NCBI RefSeq assembly: GCF_009363115.1
Contig: NZ_CP045298.1
Location: 2,747,001 to 2,811,000, forward strand
Direction of reading: 5' to 3'
Length of the DNA: 64,000 nucleotides
DNA from: Paenibacillus brasilensis
GTDB lineage: Bacteria > Bacillota > Bacilli > Paenibacillales > Paenibacillaceae
The notes under the pieces were generated by a model. The model saw only the letters and a list, made by a program, of their open reading frames with translations, did not search any database and had not been told where the DNA came from. Shown in pieces: positions 10,301 to 17,483 of this stretch (positions are counted from its first letter, which is position 1; each line of letters begins with the position of its first letter). Both the position numbers and the translations under genes were made by a program.

Positions 10301-10400
10301 GAAGCAAGTATTCGGTAAGGGGCTGTATATTAGTAGTCGTCCCAATCAGGGTACAACGGTGAGCTTCCATGTTCCCCGGATACAAAGGCAAGAAACTTAA
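7308..10400 (+). CDS. Hybrid sensor kinase: jelly-roll sensor, 7TM, HisKA kinase, receiver, LytS-type kinase
   Basis: 1030 residues. A first membrane helix is followed by an extracellular jelly-roll domain resembling the sugar-binding domain of GH2 enzymes (LNGEWEFYPG, VPGLWSE, YGVGTYRL; residues 60-205). Then come a 7TMR-DISM-type seven-helix block (about 220-420), HisKA with the phosphoacceptor His in NTSHELRNP (about 443), HATPase (GVGMDEE, GLGLGLSIS) and a receiver (AILAVDDDPVN, Asp in IIADVMMP near 748). The C-terminus holds a second kinase core of LytS type (QIKPHFLFNTLN near 834) with its own ATPase domain (GIGLRNTDRRL). One chain therefore carries His, Asp and His modules. Start uncertain: ATG 7329 also fits and matches the paralogue at 49783 better. 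The convergent regulator at 10498 is the likely partner. Confidence 0.9.
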   Translation: MVPDDKWMSKRRFFFITLSFLIVIIGLRLLWFDYYHNQDYPRAKAGILDLRGLDLQEMKTLPLNGEWEFYPGALSSPAELESLFMQKQRQTIQVPGLWSESVSPVDHKAYGVGTYRLLILNDRLEDTLYGLRIGRISTASNIFVNGRLVSHSGQVSNKVEQHTGSTVPFTAMFDTNRKAIEIVIQVSNYDFPSSGGIVKPIIFGSAEAVNSRTNFAISMQIMVCIILLLHGIYVIVIFFMNPQKKALLYFAGIVVCTVLSILTDDDKLLIDWFPINLSLSLKITILSYIGIGMCVLKLAQSLLVRSRIIQIVFIGHCCFAVTVLFASTSNLYAFLLALIAFSGITLCVTVPTFTFLRTFRGQKEAIFLLLASLSIASSILWGVFKTNDLPYYPWDIVLAFVAFASYWFQRFFNTNTELRRLTVRLQRADQVKNEFLANTSHELRNPLHGMINIAQTVLENQNGALDEPSKRNMQLLVTVGRRMSLLLNDLLDVTRLREKDILLEKRSLKPQAVASGVLDMLQFMTDGKPLNMVVNIPADFPNVLADENRVIQILFNLLHNAVKYTAKGTISVHAHIQGEMASIEVRDTGVGMDEETQKRIFYPYEQGDSHLTVIGDGLGLGLSISKQLVELHGGSLSVCSELGQGSTFSFTLPLDPSPVPDELRDNEQVRMDETADTDFIALQNEAVMQVAAGSARSAILAVDDDPVNLRVLEGILASETESYDLVTVTSAQEALHRLDQREWDLIIADVMMPQMSGYELTRRVREYFSISELPVLLLTARSQQEDLYTGFLAGANDYIMKPVDSMELKSRVRALTDVKKSAREQLWMEAAWLQAQIKPHFLFNTLNTIASLSHVDHARMVELIEEFGKYLRSSFNPQNIDRVVSLEYELSLLRSYLYIEKERFGNRLDIVWEVDEQVSLLLPPLSIQPLAENAIRHGIMNRIDGGTLCIRIQQREDGTEIAIMDDGMGMSQEELDRLLDPQQEQHSGIGLRNTDRRLKQVFGKGLYISSRPNQGTTVSFHVPRIQRQET

Positions 10401-10409
10401 TATCTCTGT

Positions 10410-10470
10410 CCCGTAGGACCTCATGCAGAACGAGGCGAAGCAAGTGCCGGTTCTGATGAGGTTCTACGGG
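10410..10470. terminator. Inverted repeat between convergent genes, likely bidirectional terminator
   Basis: CCCGTAG-G-ACCTCAT at the left pairs with ATGAGGT-T-CTACGGG at the right around a 31-base loop in which GTTCTG and CAGAAC can extend the pairing. It lies in the 97 bases between the stop codons of the convergent kinase and regulator genes. There is no clear U-run, so it may serve as an RNA stabiliser instead. Confidence 0.6.
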
Positions 10471-10497
10471 TTCCCGAGAATGACTCTAGCCGTGAGA

Positions 10498-11649
10498 TTA
10501 GGCATGTGCCATTTGCCACTCTATAAACCAATTCGTAATTTGTTCATTGGGCTTCTCATGAAGTTCTTCCCATAAGACGGATGATAACAAATCATACCAC
10601 TTGTTAACTAGGCTATTTTTGTTCATATCAGCATAGGTTTTCATTAATCCCCAGTAGGCTTCCTCTGCTTGGGGGTGACGACTGCAGATGCCCTCATAAA
10701 TTGAGACCGCTTCTTCAGGCTGGGAGTTCCCTCTATACCACTCTGCCATTTTTAATGAGGTGGATAACCACATTTTATGCAGTCTTTGGCGTTCACTTTC
10801 AACCCACCAAAAATCATATTCCTGTAAATAGTCCCCTTTGTATAATTCCATCATTTTAGCATAATAGGGAATGGATTCCTTGTTCATCTGTGGAGCGGAT
10901 GCCAGGAGGGACTCCCATCTTTCTGTATCTAACAGCACGTTTTGCGTATGCAAAATATAACCGCCATTAGTGTTGGAAATATCTAAAAAGGAATGATACG
11001 GCGCTATCGTTTTTCTAATGTAATAAGCGGCAGTATATAAAAGAGAGTAGGCCTTATCTTCTTCATATTCCGGCCATAGTAATTCAATCAAGGCTGATTT
11101 GCGAACCCATTGGTCATGGTTTTGGAGCAGGTACAAAAACAACTCCTGAGTCTTTTTGGTTCTCCACTGAAGAACAGTGGGCTGCTGATCCGGTAATGTG
11201 AAGACAACATGTTGAAAAACCTGTAAATGAAGAAGGGAAGGCTGATCCGAAGGTATGGAGACAGCTTGATCCTCACGCTTCAGAATGCGATTCATGGTTT
11301 TGATGAGACGTTCTGTTGTGACCGGCTTGAGCAGATAATCCAGCGCATTAAGCTCGAAGGCCTGGATAGCGTACTTATCGTAAGCCGTAACAAATACAAT
11401 CTGAATATGGGGTTTGTACTCCAAAATTTGACTTGCTAATTCAATTCCGCTGATCTCTGGAAGTCTTACATCCAAAAAGGCTATGTCTATATCATCAAGT
11501 AAAATATAGTCCTTAGCCACGAACGGATTCGTAAAAGCTCCTGCAATATGTATGCCGTGTAACTTGCCAAGCAGACGCTTCATATAATCCAAAGCTAATT
11601 CTTCATCATCGACAATAACAATCCTTGTCAATTTCTCTGATTTTTCCAC
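10498..11649 (-). CDS. Response regulator with SARP-type DNA-binding and BTAD domains
   Basis: 383 residues from GTG at 11649, with AAAGGAG 10 bases upstream; this start gives exactly the length of the paralogue at 53047. The receiver (1-120) has the acidic pair in IVIVDDEELA, the phosphoacceptor Asp in IAFLDVRLPE (about 58), Thr in FVTAYDKYA and Lys in DYLLKPV. The middle (about 165-240) is a winged helix (WRTKKTQELFLYLLQNHDQ, LLWPEYEEDKAY). The C-terminal 120 residues resemble the bacterial transcriptional activation (BTAD) repeat domain of SARP regulators. Convergent with the hybrid kinase at 7308, its likely phosphodonor. Targets are unknown. Confidence 0.88.
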   Translation of the reverse strand: MEKSEKLTRIVIVDDEELALDYMKRLLGKLHGIHIAGAFTNPFVAKDYILLDDIDIAFLDVRLPEISGIELASQILEYKPHIQIVFVTAYDKYAIQAFELNALDYLLKPVTTERLIKTMNRILKREDQAVSIPSDQPSLLHLQVFQHVVFTLPDQQPTVLQWRTKKTQELFLYLLQNHDQWVRKSALIELLWPEYEEDKAYSLLYTAAYYIRKTIAPYHSFLDISNTNGGYILHTQNVLLDTERWESLLASAPQMNKESIPYYAKMMELYKGDYLQEYDFWWVESERQRLHKMWLSTSLKMAEWYRGNSQPEEAVSIYEGICSRHPQAEEAYWGLMKTYADMNKNSLVNKWYDLLSSVLWEELHEKPNEQITNWFIEWQMAHA

Positions 11650-11744
11650 GTGTGCTTTACTCCTTTTTAGGCAGATACATCTTATTATATAGGATAACTT
11701 GGCTGCGGCTATAAACAAAAGGTTGTAGAAGAGAAAAATTTTAA

Positions 11745-11797
11745 ATAAAAAGACGGGCTGCGATGGGCCACCGTTAAGATGGATGATCGCAAGCCCG
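11745..11797 (-). terminator. Terminator of the nitroreductase gene
   Basis: On the minus strand CGGGCTTGCGAT pairs with ATCGCAGCCCG (one bulged base) and is followed by TCTTTTTATTT. It lies about 55 bases past the stop at 11851. Confidence 0.8.
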
Positions 11798-11850
11798 CCT
11801 GTTAGGATGTTTACTATACTTAAGCTTGACTGACAGTATTGGAGGTATAT

Positions 11851-12525
11851 TTACAGAACCCAGCGTGTGACCTTTTCCAGGGGCTGCCTGGATTTTTCCC
11901 GCTTAGGCTCATGAGCGCGATAACCGAAGGCGGCAATGACCGAAATATCCAGTCGTCCGTCCTCCAGCAGTCCTTCTTCCTCCAGAATGGCGTGCACCTG
12001 ATCGTAGTTAAAGCCCTCAATCGGGCATGAATCAATGCCGATCTGAGCTGCCGCCGTCATCATATTGCCCAAGGCGATATAGGTCTGCTTGGAAGCCCAG
12101 TCGAATAACGTACGCTCGTTTTCCAGCAGACGTTGATTTTCACCCTGAAAAATTTTGTAGCGTCCCGGTAGCGAAGCAAATTCTTCCTCGGACATGCCTT
12201 TTACCTCTTTATACATATACTCCACGTAAGGAGAATCATATCGTACATCCTTACGCGCCAAAATGAGGACGACATGGCTGGCCGCAGGAATCTGCTTTTG
12301 TCCCCCGCTGGACACCGCAGCCAGCTTTTGTCTTAAAGCTTGATTTTGTACAACCACAAACTGCCACGGTTCAAAACCGACGGAGCTTGGGGAAAGCCGA
12401 CCGGTTTCAAGAATGAATTGAAAATCCTCATTCGGTATGATGCGATCAGGATCGAATTCCTTCGTGGCGTGTCGGAACAGAAAAGCATCCAGAATCTCCT
12501 GTTTTTTAGCGGATGTATTGGACAT
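11851..12525 (-). CDS. NAD(P)H-dependent nitroreductase family oxidoreductase
   Basis: 224 residues from ATG at 12525, with GGAGGG 9 bases upstream. The FMN-binding nitroreductase fold is recognisable from FLFRHATKEFDPDR at the N-terminus, the loop RLSPSSVGFEPWQFVVVQN, the central SKQTYIALGNMMTAAAQIGIDSCPIEGF and the C-terminal VIAAFGYRAHEPKREKSR that contacts FMN phosphate. The length fits the NfsB/YfkO group. These cytosolic flavoenzymes reduce nitro-compounds, quinones or flavins with NAD(P)H. The divergent HxlR regulator at 12711 is probably its repressor, an arrangement common for this enzyme class. Confidence 0.9.
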   Translation of the reverse strand: MSNTSAKKQEILDAFLFRHATKEFDPDRIIPNEDFQFILETGRLSPSSVGFEPWQFVVVQNQALRQKLAAVSSGGQKQIPAASHVVLILARKDVRYDSPYVEYMYKEVKGMSEEEFASLPGRYKIFQGENQRLLENERTLFDWASKQTYIALGNMMTAAAQIGIDSCPIEGFNYDQVHAILEEEGLLEDGRLDISVIAAFGYRAHEPKREKSRQPLEKVTRWVL

Positions 12526-12632
12526 AAAACGTATTCCCTCCAGTTGGATTTAGTTGGTGCTTCATATATTTTCTGCTAATATAATGAGAGCTGATAGCGA
12601 ATATATAGTCATCATATAGAAAGTTTCTTGAG

Positions 12633-12658
12633 GGAACAAGTACGCACATATTTGTTCC
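12633..12658. promoter_or_regulatory. Candidate HxlR operator between the nitroreductase and regulator genes
   Basis: GGAACAA and TTGTTCC form a perfect 7-bp inverted repeat with 12 bases between them in the divergent promoter region. Assignment to the adjacent HxlR protein rests on position only. Confidence 0.45.
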
Positions 12659-12710
12659 TTGTCACCAATCTGGGGCTATGGATCTATATCCTGCAGAAAG
12701 AAGGGGAAAG

Positions 12711-13094
12711 ATGACACAAAAAATGGAAAATGGAGTTAGCGTGAATTTTGGATGTCCAGTGGCGAAAACTGTAGGGGTTATAGGCGGTAAATGGAAGGGA
12801 GTGATTCTATATCATTTGACCACCGGACCACGGCGTTACAACGAAATTCGGCGAACCTTGCCCAATATTACACAGCGGATGCTGACCTTGCAGTTGCGTG
12901 AGTTGGAACGGGACGGCATTGTACATCGTCAAATTTATAACGAGAATCCACCACATGTAGAATACTCGCTTACCCCGTTGGGGGATACATTAAGGCCGTT
13001 GCTGGATTTTATGAGAGACTGGGGTATCTTTTATGGGGAGCAGAATCGCGAGCCTGCGGCGACAACATCCGATTCGGGAAAGCATTTTTGTTAA
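12711..13094 (+). CDS. HxlR family winged-helix regulator
   Basis: 127 residues from ATG at 12711 (AGGGG 8 bases upstream); the in-frame ATG at 12678 lacks a ribosome binding site. HxlR hallmarks are a Cys near the N-terminus (NFGCPVAKTVGVIGGKWKG), RRYNEIRRTLPNITQRMLT as recognition helix, LRELERDGIVHRQ and the wing PPHVEYSLTPLG. Members respond to electrophiles or oxidants, several through that N-terminal Cys, and often control a divergent nitroreductase or quinone reductase, as here. A second Cys is the last residue. Confidence 0.9.
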   Translation: MTQKMENGVSVNFGCPVAKTVGVIGGKWKGVILYHLTTGPRRYNEIRRTLPNITQRMLTLQLRELERDGIVHRQIYNENPPHVEYSLTPLGDTLRPLLDFMRDWGIFYGEQNREPAATTSDSGKHFC

Positions 13095-13109
13095 GGTGGG
13101 CATAAGGAA

Positions 13110-13155
13110 AGCCCGCTGACGATTTCATCCAAGATGCACGAGATCGTTAGCGGGC
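13110..13155. terminator. Inverted repeat between convergent genes
   Basis: GCCCGCT-G-ACGAT pairs with ATCGT-T-AGCGGGC across an 18-base loop. It lies between the stop codons of the HxlR gene and the GH18-like gene. The U-run is poor, so termination strength is uncertain. Confidence 0.6.
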
Positions 13156-13170
13156 GCAGTAAGAGCAGGG

Positions 13171-14418
13171 TTATTTAAACTCGATGGCCTCGTTCATTTT
13201 CGTCCAAGCCGTTTCTCCAATGATGCCCAGCCGCCAGATGGCGATGCCTTTAAGGTCATAACGTTTGGCTAGGCCGACCTTGGCGTTAACAGTGCTGTCT
13301 TTTTCGCTACCCATCGAAATCCCCAAAATCAGCTTGTCCCGCGAGGTTTCCTTCAAGGCCAGCTTTATGGCTTCGTCTACTTTGTCCAAAGGCTCAGGCG
13401 TCGCCTTTTGACCATAATCATAAGCCATAATGATCAGATCGTCCGCCAGATTGCCCAGCGTCTTGTAATCATAGCCAGCGTAAGAGCTGTTCAGCGGATG
13501 CAGAACGACGGTGAGCTTGAGTCCAGCCTGATGCGCTTTGGCAGACAGCTTTTGAATAAAAGCGTTGTAGTCTGAACGCGCTTTGGCTTTATCACCGCTC
13601 CAGCCCAGACCCTCCAGATCAAGCGTGATGCCCTTAAACTGCTTATCGGTGGCAGTGCTGACGATTTGGGGAATGGCCTGTTCTTGAAGCTGAGCATTTT
13701 CCAAAACCTTGGTCAACTCGTGATTACCGTCACCGGAATAGACCATCAGATAAGGGGACGTCCCCTGGCTGTCTGCCTCCTGTACAATAGAATCCGGTGT
13801 TACGGTTCCAGCGGCTTGAGGCCATTTGTATTCTTTGCCAGTTGTCGTAAACTGCCCGTTCGTATCAATTCGGCTCCAGCCGAAGGCTACTGCGTTAAAA
13901 TTAGGTATCTTGGATCGCTGGTCAAAAGAAGATAGCGCATAGAAGCCTACCGTATACATGGCCTCACGTGGCGATGTAATAGAGACGGTCCGTGTTGCCT
14001 GATTCCAGTTCACCGCGGCCCCGAATTGCTGCCCGAAAAATCCTAACGGGATCATCGTGCTCCCGTGTACGGTTTGGGGTGCAGCTGTTAGTTGCACCGT
14101 TTGCCCGTCCACTGTGGCATTGCGGCTGTCCATTTTCAGAACCACCTGCTTGGTTACAGAGCCTTGTGATTTGGTAGCGGTGATGCTTTGGCTAGCCTGA
14201 TCCCATTTTACTGTAATGCCCAGAGCCTCAGATATAGCACGAAAAGGAACCATGGTCGTTCCGTTCATCATTGCGGGCTGTACGGGGAACGGTAACGGGT
14301 ATCCGTCCAGCACAATGCTGACCTTGCCCGCCTCCGCCTGAGCCAAGGGGCTATAGATGCCCGCTGCTGTACTCAGAAAAATAGCGCTAGATAACAGAGC
14401 CTTATTTACGATTTTCAT
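13171..14418 (-). CDS. Secreted GH18-like protein with copper-amine-oxidase-type N-terminal domain
   Basis: 415 residues from ATG at 14418 (AGGAG 8 bases upstream). A signal peptide ends near AQAEA. Two stalk-like repeats follow (GTTMVPFRAISEALGITVKW and GSTMIPLGFFGQQFGAAVNW), the copper-amine-oxidase N-domain common on Paenibacillus surface proteins. From about residue 160 comes a TIM-barrel related to GH18: FKGITLDLEGLG holds the D-x-E catalytic pair, with LKLTVVLHPL, LADDLIIMAYDYGQ and the final GIAIWRLGIIGE. Related enzymes (YdhD/YaaH/YvbX type) act on peptidoglycan or spore cortex. Substrate is not shown by the sequence. Confidence 0.85.
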   Translation of the reverse strand: MKIVNKALLSSAIFLSTAAGIYSPLAQAEAGKVSIVLDGYPLPFPVQPAMMNGTTMVPFRAISEALGITVKWDQASQSITATKSQGSVTKQVVLKMDSRNATVDGQTVQLTAAPQTVHGSTMIPLGFFGQQFGAAVNWNQATRTVSITSPREAMYTVGFYALSSFDQRSKIPNFNAVAFGWSRIDTNGQFTTTGKEYKWPQAAGTVTPDSIVQEADSQGTSPYLMVYSGDGNHELTKVLENAQLQEQAIPQIVSTATDKQFKGITLDLEGLGWSGDKAKARSDYNAFIQKLSAKAHQAGLKLTVVLHPLNSSYAGYDYKTLGNLADDLIIMAYDYGQKATPEPLDKVDEAIKLALKETSRDKLILGISMGSEKDSTVNAKVGLAKRYDLKGIAIWRLGIIGETAWTKMNEAIEFK

Positions 14419-14586
14419 CCTATGATCTCCTATGCTCAATAGATTGCAAAGCTATTATGCTAGAATCGTGAGGTTTCTACCATTTTACCAAAAAAATGAT
14501 AGATAGGTGAATGTGAAATGTAGGATGAGATGAACCCGAGTATATCTTAGCGTGGGTATTATGTTTTTTGGTTGGTGTACCCATAT

Positions 14587-14630
14587 AAAAAAACAACCAT
14601 TGACAGCTGTTAAGCCATTCAATGATTGTT
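14587..14630 (-). terminator. Terminator downstream of ycnI
   Basis: On the minus strand AACAATCATTGAA pairs imperfectly with TCAATGGTTGTT, followed by seven T. It lies about 100 bases past the ycnI stop. Confidence 0.8.
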
Positions 14631-14730
14631 TTTGTTGAGCGTGCTCAGAGGTGCGTATTTTCTAGGCGGTCAAATCCGTTCAGTGGAGGAGCAAGCCACT
14701 GTGTATCTATAGTAATCAGAACAATTTAGA

Positions 14731-15480
14731 TTACTTGCGGGGCTTGAGTGCAATGCCGACAGCTGCTGCACCAAGCACGACTGCAATAATCGAGAGGATG
14801 AGAGCGGTCGTTTGTACAGCCGGGCTGGCTGGAGCTGTAGCGGTAGACGCAGCTTCCGTAGCAGGGCTCGAAGCGGGTGCAGGGCTACTGCTTTCTTTGG
14901 TCGTGTCTGTGCTCGCATGGCCTGCTGCGGTGCCAGCCGAATCGTGCCCGCTGTCTGTGGCATGGGCAGGGGTTTCGGATATAGCCTCTGTCGTTATTTT
15001 GGTAATGGAATGAGGTGTGCTGCTTTCTTCGTCGCCTGTCCATTCCACAATGCTTCCGTCACTATAATACTGGAAGGCGTCCCAAGATGCTTCGGTATTC
15101 TGGTTTGCATTTTGTGCTACAAAGCTGAAGCGCTGGTATTGTCCTGCTTGAATACCGTCTTTTTCCGTTGTCCAGGTCACGGTGGTTACTTTACCGGAGC
15201 TGTCCTTTTCAGTAGCTACCTTCCAATCCGGTATGGGCTCGTATTGTTTAAAAACGACCTCTTTCGGAATTTTCAAAGCAACTTTGGTGGTGGGGATGTT
15301 TTTCTCCACGGGTACCTTCAGCGTGTAGGTTTCCCACGCATTGGGCTGCGAAACGGAAGGCTTTACCGTCACGTGTGCACTGGCCATACCTGCAAAAAGC
15401 AAGGCGCCTGCTGCAATCAAGCCCGCTGACGCCGCAAACCTGGAAAATCTGGATTTCACCGATTGAATCGTTGTATTCAT
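14731..15480 (-). CDS. ycnI: YcnI family copper-binding membrane protein (DUF1775)
   Basis: 249 residues. The signal peptide ends at GMASA-HVTVKPSVSQP, so after cleavage the mature chain begins with His, the copper-binding N-terminus known for YcnI. The DUF1775 beta-sandwich runs to about residue 150 (YTLKVPVEKNIPTTKVALKI, GQYQRFSFVAQN). A long Ser/Thr/Ala/His linker follows and a C-terminal membrane helix (ALILSIIAVVLGAAAVGIAL) ends in KPRK. It acts outside the membrane, probably delivering copper to or from YcnJ. It is 32 bases downstream of ycnJ in one operon. Confidence 0.92.
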   Translation of the reverse strand: MNTTIQSVKSRFSRFAASAGLIAAGALLFAGMASAHVTVKPSVSQPNAWETYTLKVPVEKNIPTTKVALKIPKEVVFKQYEPIPDWKVATEKDSSGKVTTVTWTTEKDGIQAGQYQRFSFVAQNANQNTEASWDAFQYYSDGSIVEWTGDEESSTPHSITKITTEAISETPAHATDSGHDSAGTAAGHASTDTTKESSSPAPASSPATEAASTATAPASPAVQTTALILSIIAVVLGAAAVGIALKPRK

Positions 15481-15512
15481 ATTTATTTCGCTCCTTTAAA
15501 GCAATAAATTGA

Positions 15513-17234
15513 TTATTTTTTCCCGCCTACGTGCAGCGTAAAGTAGGCATCAACCGCATCCAGAGATGCCGTCAGGGCGTGTACTTTGACCACCCATGTT
15601 CCTTCGGCAGTTATCAATTCCTGACTGCGGAAGGGCTGCTGCTTCACGGGGAGAACAAATTCCTGCCGAGCTTTGTCAGGGTCTGCCGGAACGAGCGTCA
15701 ATGAAACCTGCTGAATTCCTGAAACCGCATTCCCTTTGCTATCCTGAATAGTCACCTTAAATTCATTGCTGCCCACAGCATTGGGGCTGACTCCCAGCCT
15801 GACGTTATACTCGCCTGTAGTGTGTGTCTCCTCGAACGGTACAGCGGGTGCCTGACCAGGGGACAGATGGGTGAGCAGCGCAGCCAACAGCAGCACGAGC
15901 AGGCCGACGGACAGCTCGGCTCGTAACCCCACGGCGGCCCGCCGGGTCGCCGCCGCTTGTCGTGCGCTGCGGAATTGGCTGGCCGCGAAGGCCAGCATGA
16001 CCAGCAGCAGCGCTGCTTTCCCGAGCAGAACGAGTCCATAGGACGTGTTCAGCAGCAAGGAGGGAGCCGGTACGTACAGCACGGCTCCATAGATACCGGT
16101 GGCGAGCAGCGCTGCCACCATAGCAATGCCCCAGCCGGCGAAGCGACGCAGAGCTGCTTGTCGCAGAGCTGCCCGCTCCGACACGGGCAGCTCCGAGCCG
16201 GCAACAGGCAGGCACACGGTCATGACGGCAAGTGAGCCGATCCAAAAGGCTGACGCCGCCAGGTGGACAAAGTCCGCGGCGATGGCCGGAGCCGGATGGG
16301 TAGCCGCTGCCGGGTGGCCGACAAAGGCCTTGGACAGCATGACGCTCAGCGTCAGGATGACAGAGCTGTAGCCCCACAGACGGCGCTGACGAATGGAAAT
16401 GCTGTGATCCAGCGCGTAAATCAGCGTTACACTCAGCAGCAGTACGAGAACCATCTGGACGAACCAGACTTGTCCTGCCCCTGTAAACTGGAGCGCTTCT
16501 CCCAGGATCGAGAATGTAAAGCCCTGCCCGATGGAAACCCCCGCATCCCAAGAGGCCTGAAGCGGCAGACTGATCAAAATGGCGGCAGATGTTATGGCGT
16601 AGCCGCTCCATAGCAGCACGGGCCAGCGGGGTAATGTGGCAAAGGAGCGTTGATCAAGCTCCTGCGGTGTCCTTGCTTCCTTGCTATTGCCTTGGCTTAA
16701 GCTCGGCAAGATGAACAAACGGAAGCAAAGCGCTCCAAAAAGCAGCGATATTCCTATGTAAAGGAACCACCGGACAGCGATTAAGTCGGGTCGTGATGCT
16801 GCTGAGCCTTCAGGCGTGGCAGCTGGGTTGGTATACGCATTGGAGCCGCTACCGACTTGAAAGGGAATGACCCCATTAATCGGATGTCCGTCCGCGGACA
16901 ATGCTCTCCAATTGACGGTGTAAATTCCACCCTTCATCCCCGGAATCAGTTTGATTTCCATGGTGGCCTTATGTTCCGGGTTGAGCTGTGCTTGTCCTGT
17001 ATCGACTCGCTTGCCTGTTTCATCGGTCACCTTGATCGACATAAAGGCAGGCTGCAAATCCTCATTGAAGGTGATGCTCACCTGTGAAGGCGACTTGTCC
17101 AAAACCTGATTTTCGGTCGGACTGGATTCAACGACAAATGCATGAGCCCATGATGAGCGAGGAAACAGGATAAGAAGTGGTAGGCACAGCAATAGAAGAC
17201 AAGCCATACGAGCTGGCCTGGACAGGTACAACAT
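15513..17234 (-). CDS. ycnJ: CopC-CopD fusion copper import protein YcnJ
   Basis: 573 residues. The signal peptide ends at SSWA-HAFVVESSPTE, leaving His as first mature residue. The CopC domain (about 31-125) has a second His in SADGHPINGVIPF. The CopD part (about 155-430) has eight membrane helices with His residues in AFVGHPAAATHPAPA and DFVHLAASAFWIG. The C-terminal 130 residues form an extracellular YtkA-like beta domain (GEYNVRLGVSPNAVGSNEF). B. subtilis YcnJ is a copper-uptake protein induced by copper limitation. The B. subtilis regulator YcnK is not next to it here. First gene of the ycnJ-ycnI operon. Confidence 0.93.
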   Translation of the reverse strand: MLYLSRPARMACLLLLCLPLLILFPRSSWAHAFVVESSPTENQVLDKSPSQVSITFNEDLQPAFMSIKVTDETGKRVDTGQAQLNPEHKATMEIKLIPGMKGGIYTVNWRALSADGHPINGVIPFQVGSGSNAYTNPAATPEGSAASRPDLIAVRWFLYIGISLLFGALCFRLFILPSLSQGNSKEARTPQELDQRSFATLPRWPVLLWSGYAITSAAILISLPLQASWDAGVSIGQGFTFSILGEALQFTGAGQVWFVQMVLVLLLSVTLIYALDHSISIRQRRLWGYSSVILTLSVMLSKAFVGHPAAATHPAPAIAADFVHLAASAFWIGSLAVMTVCLPVAGSELPVSERAALRQAALRRFAGWGIAMVAALLATGIYGAVLYVPAPSLLLNTSYGLVLLGKAALLLVMLAFAASQFRSARQAAATRRAAVGLRAELSVGLLVLLLAALLTHLSPGQAPAVPFEETHTTGEYNVRLGVSPNAVGSNEFKVTIQDSKGNAVSGIQQVSLTLVPADPDKARQEFVLPVKQQPFRSQELITAEGTWVVKVHALTASLDAVDAYFTLHVGGKK

Positions 17235-17412
17235 GCTTGTGAAGTCACCTTCTCTCGATTACTTGAAGCGAGGATATCCTCATTTGTATTATTTTATACG
17301 GACAAACCCAATCTCTATCTATCATAGTGCATATCGTGTGAATGGATGGAGCGAATTATGACATTTATATGAAATTTGAAATAAATAGCATTTTGTTTTT
17401 GCTAATAATGTG

Positions 17413-17459
17413 AAAACCCCTACCGATTTAGAAATCTGGATGATTTCTGGCGGTAGGGG
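17413..17459 (-). terminator. Terminator of the GGDEF/HD-GYP gene
   Basis: Perfect 9-bp stem CCCCTACCG/CGGTAGGGG with an inner AAATC/GATTT stem, followed on the minus strand by TTTTC. It lies 25 bases past the stop at 17484. Confidence 0.85.
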
Positions 17460-17483
17460 CAACGAGGGCGAGCCTGTGGGAGA

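Noticed and set aside
15805..16611. 268-codon frame overlapping ycnJ on the same strand
   Set aside because: High-GC shadow frame; ycnJ has signal peptide, copper ligands and membrane helices in its own frame.
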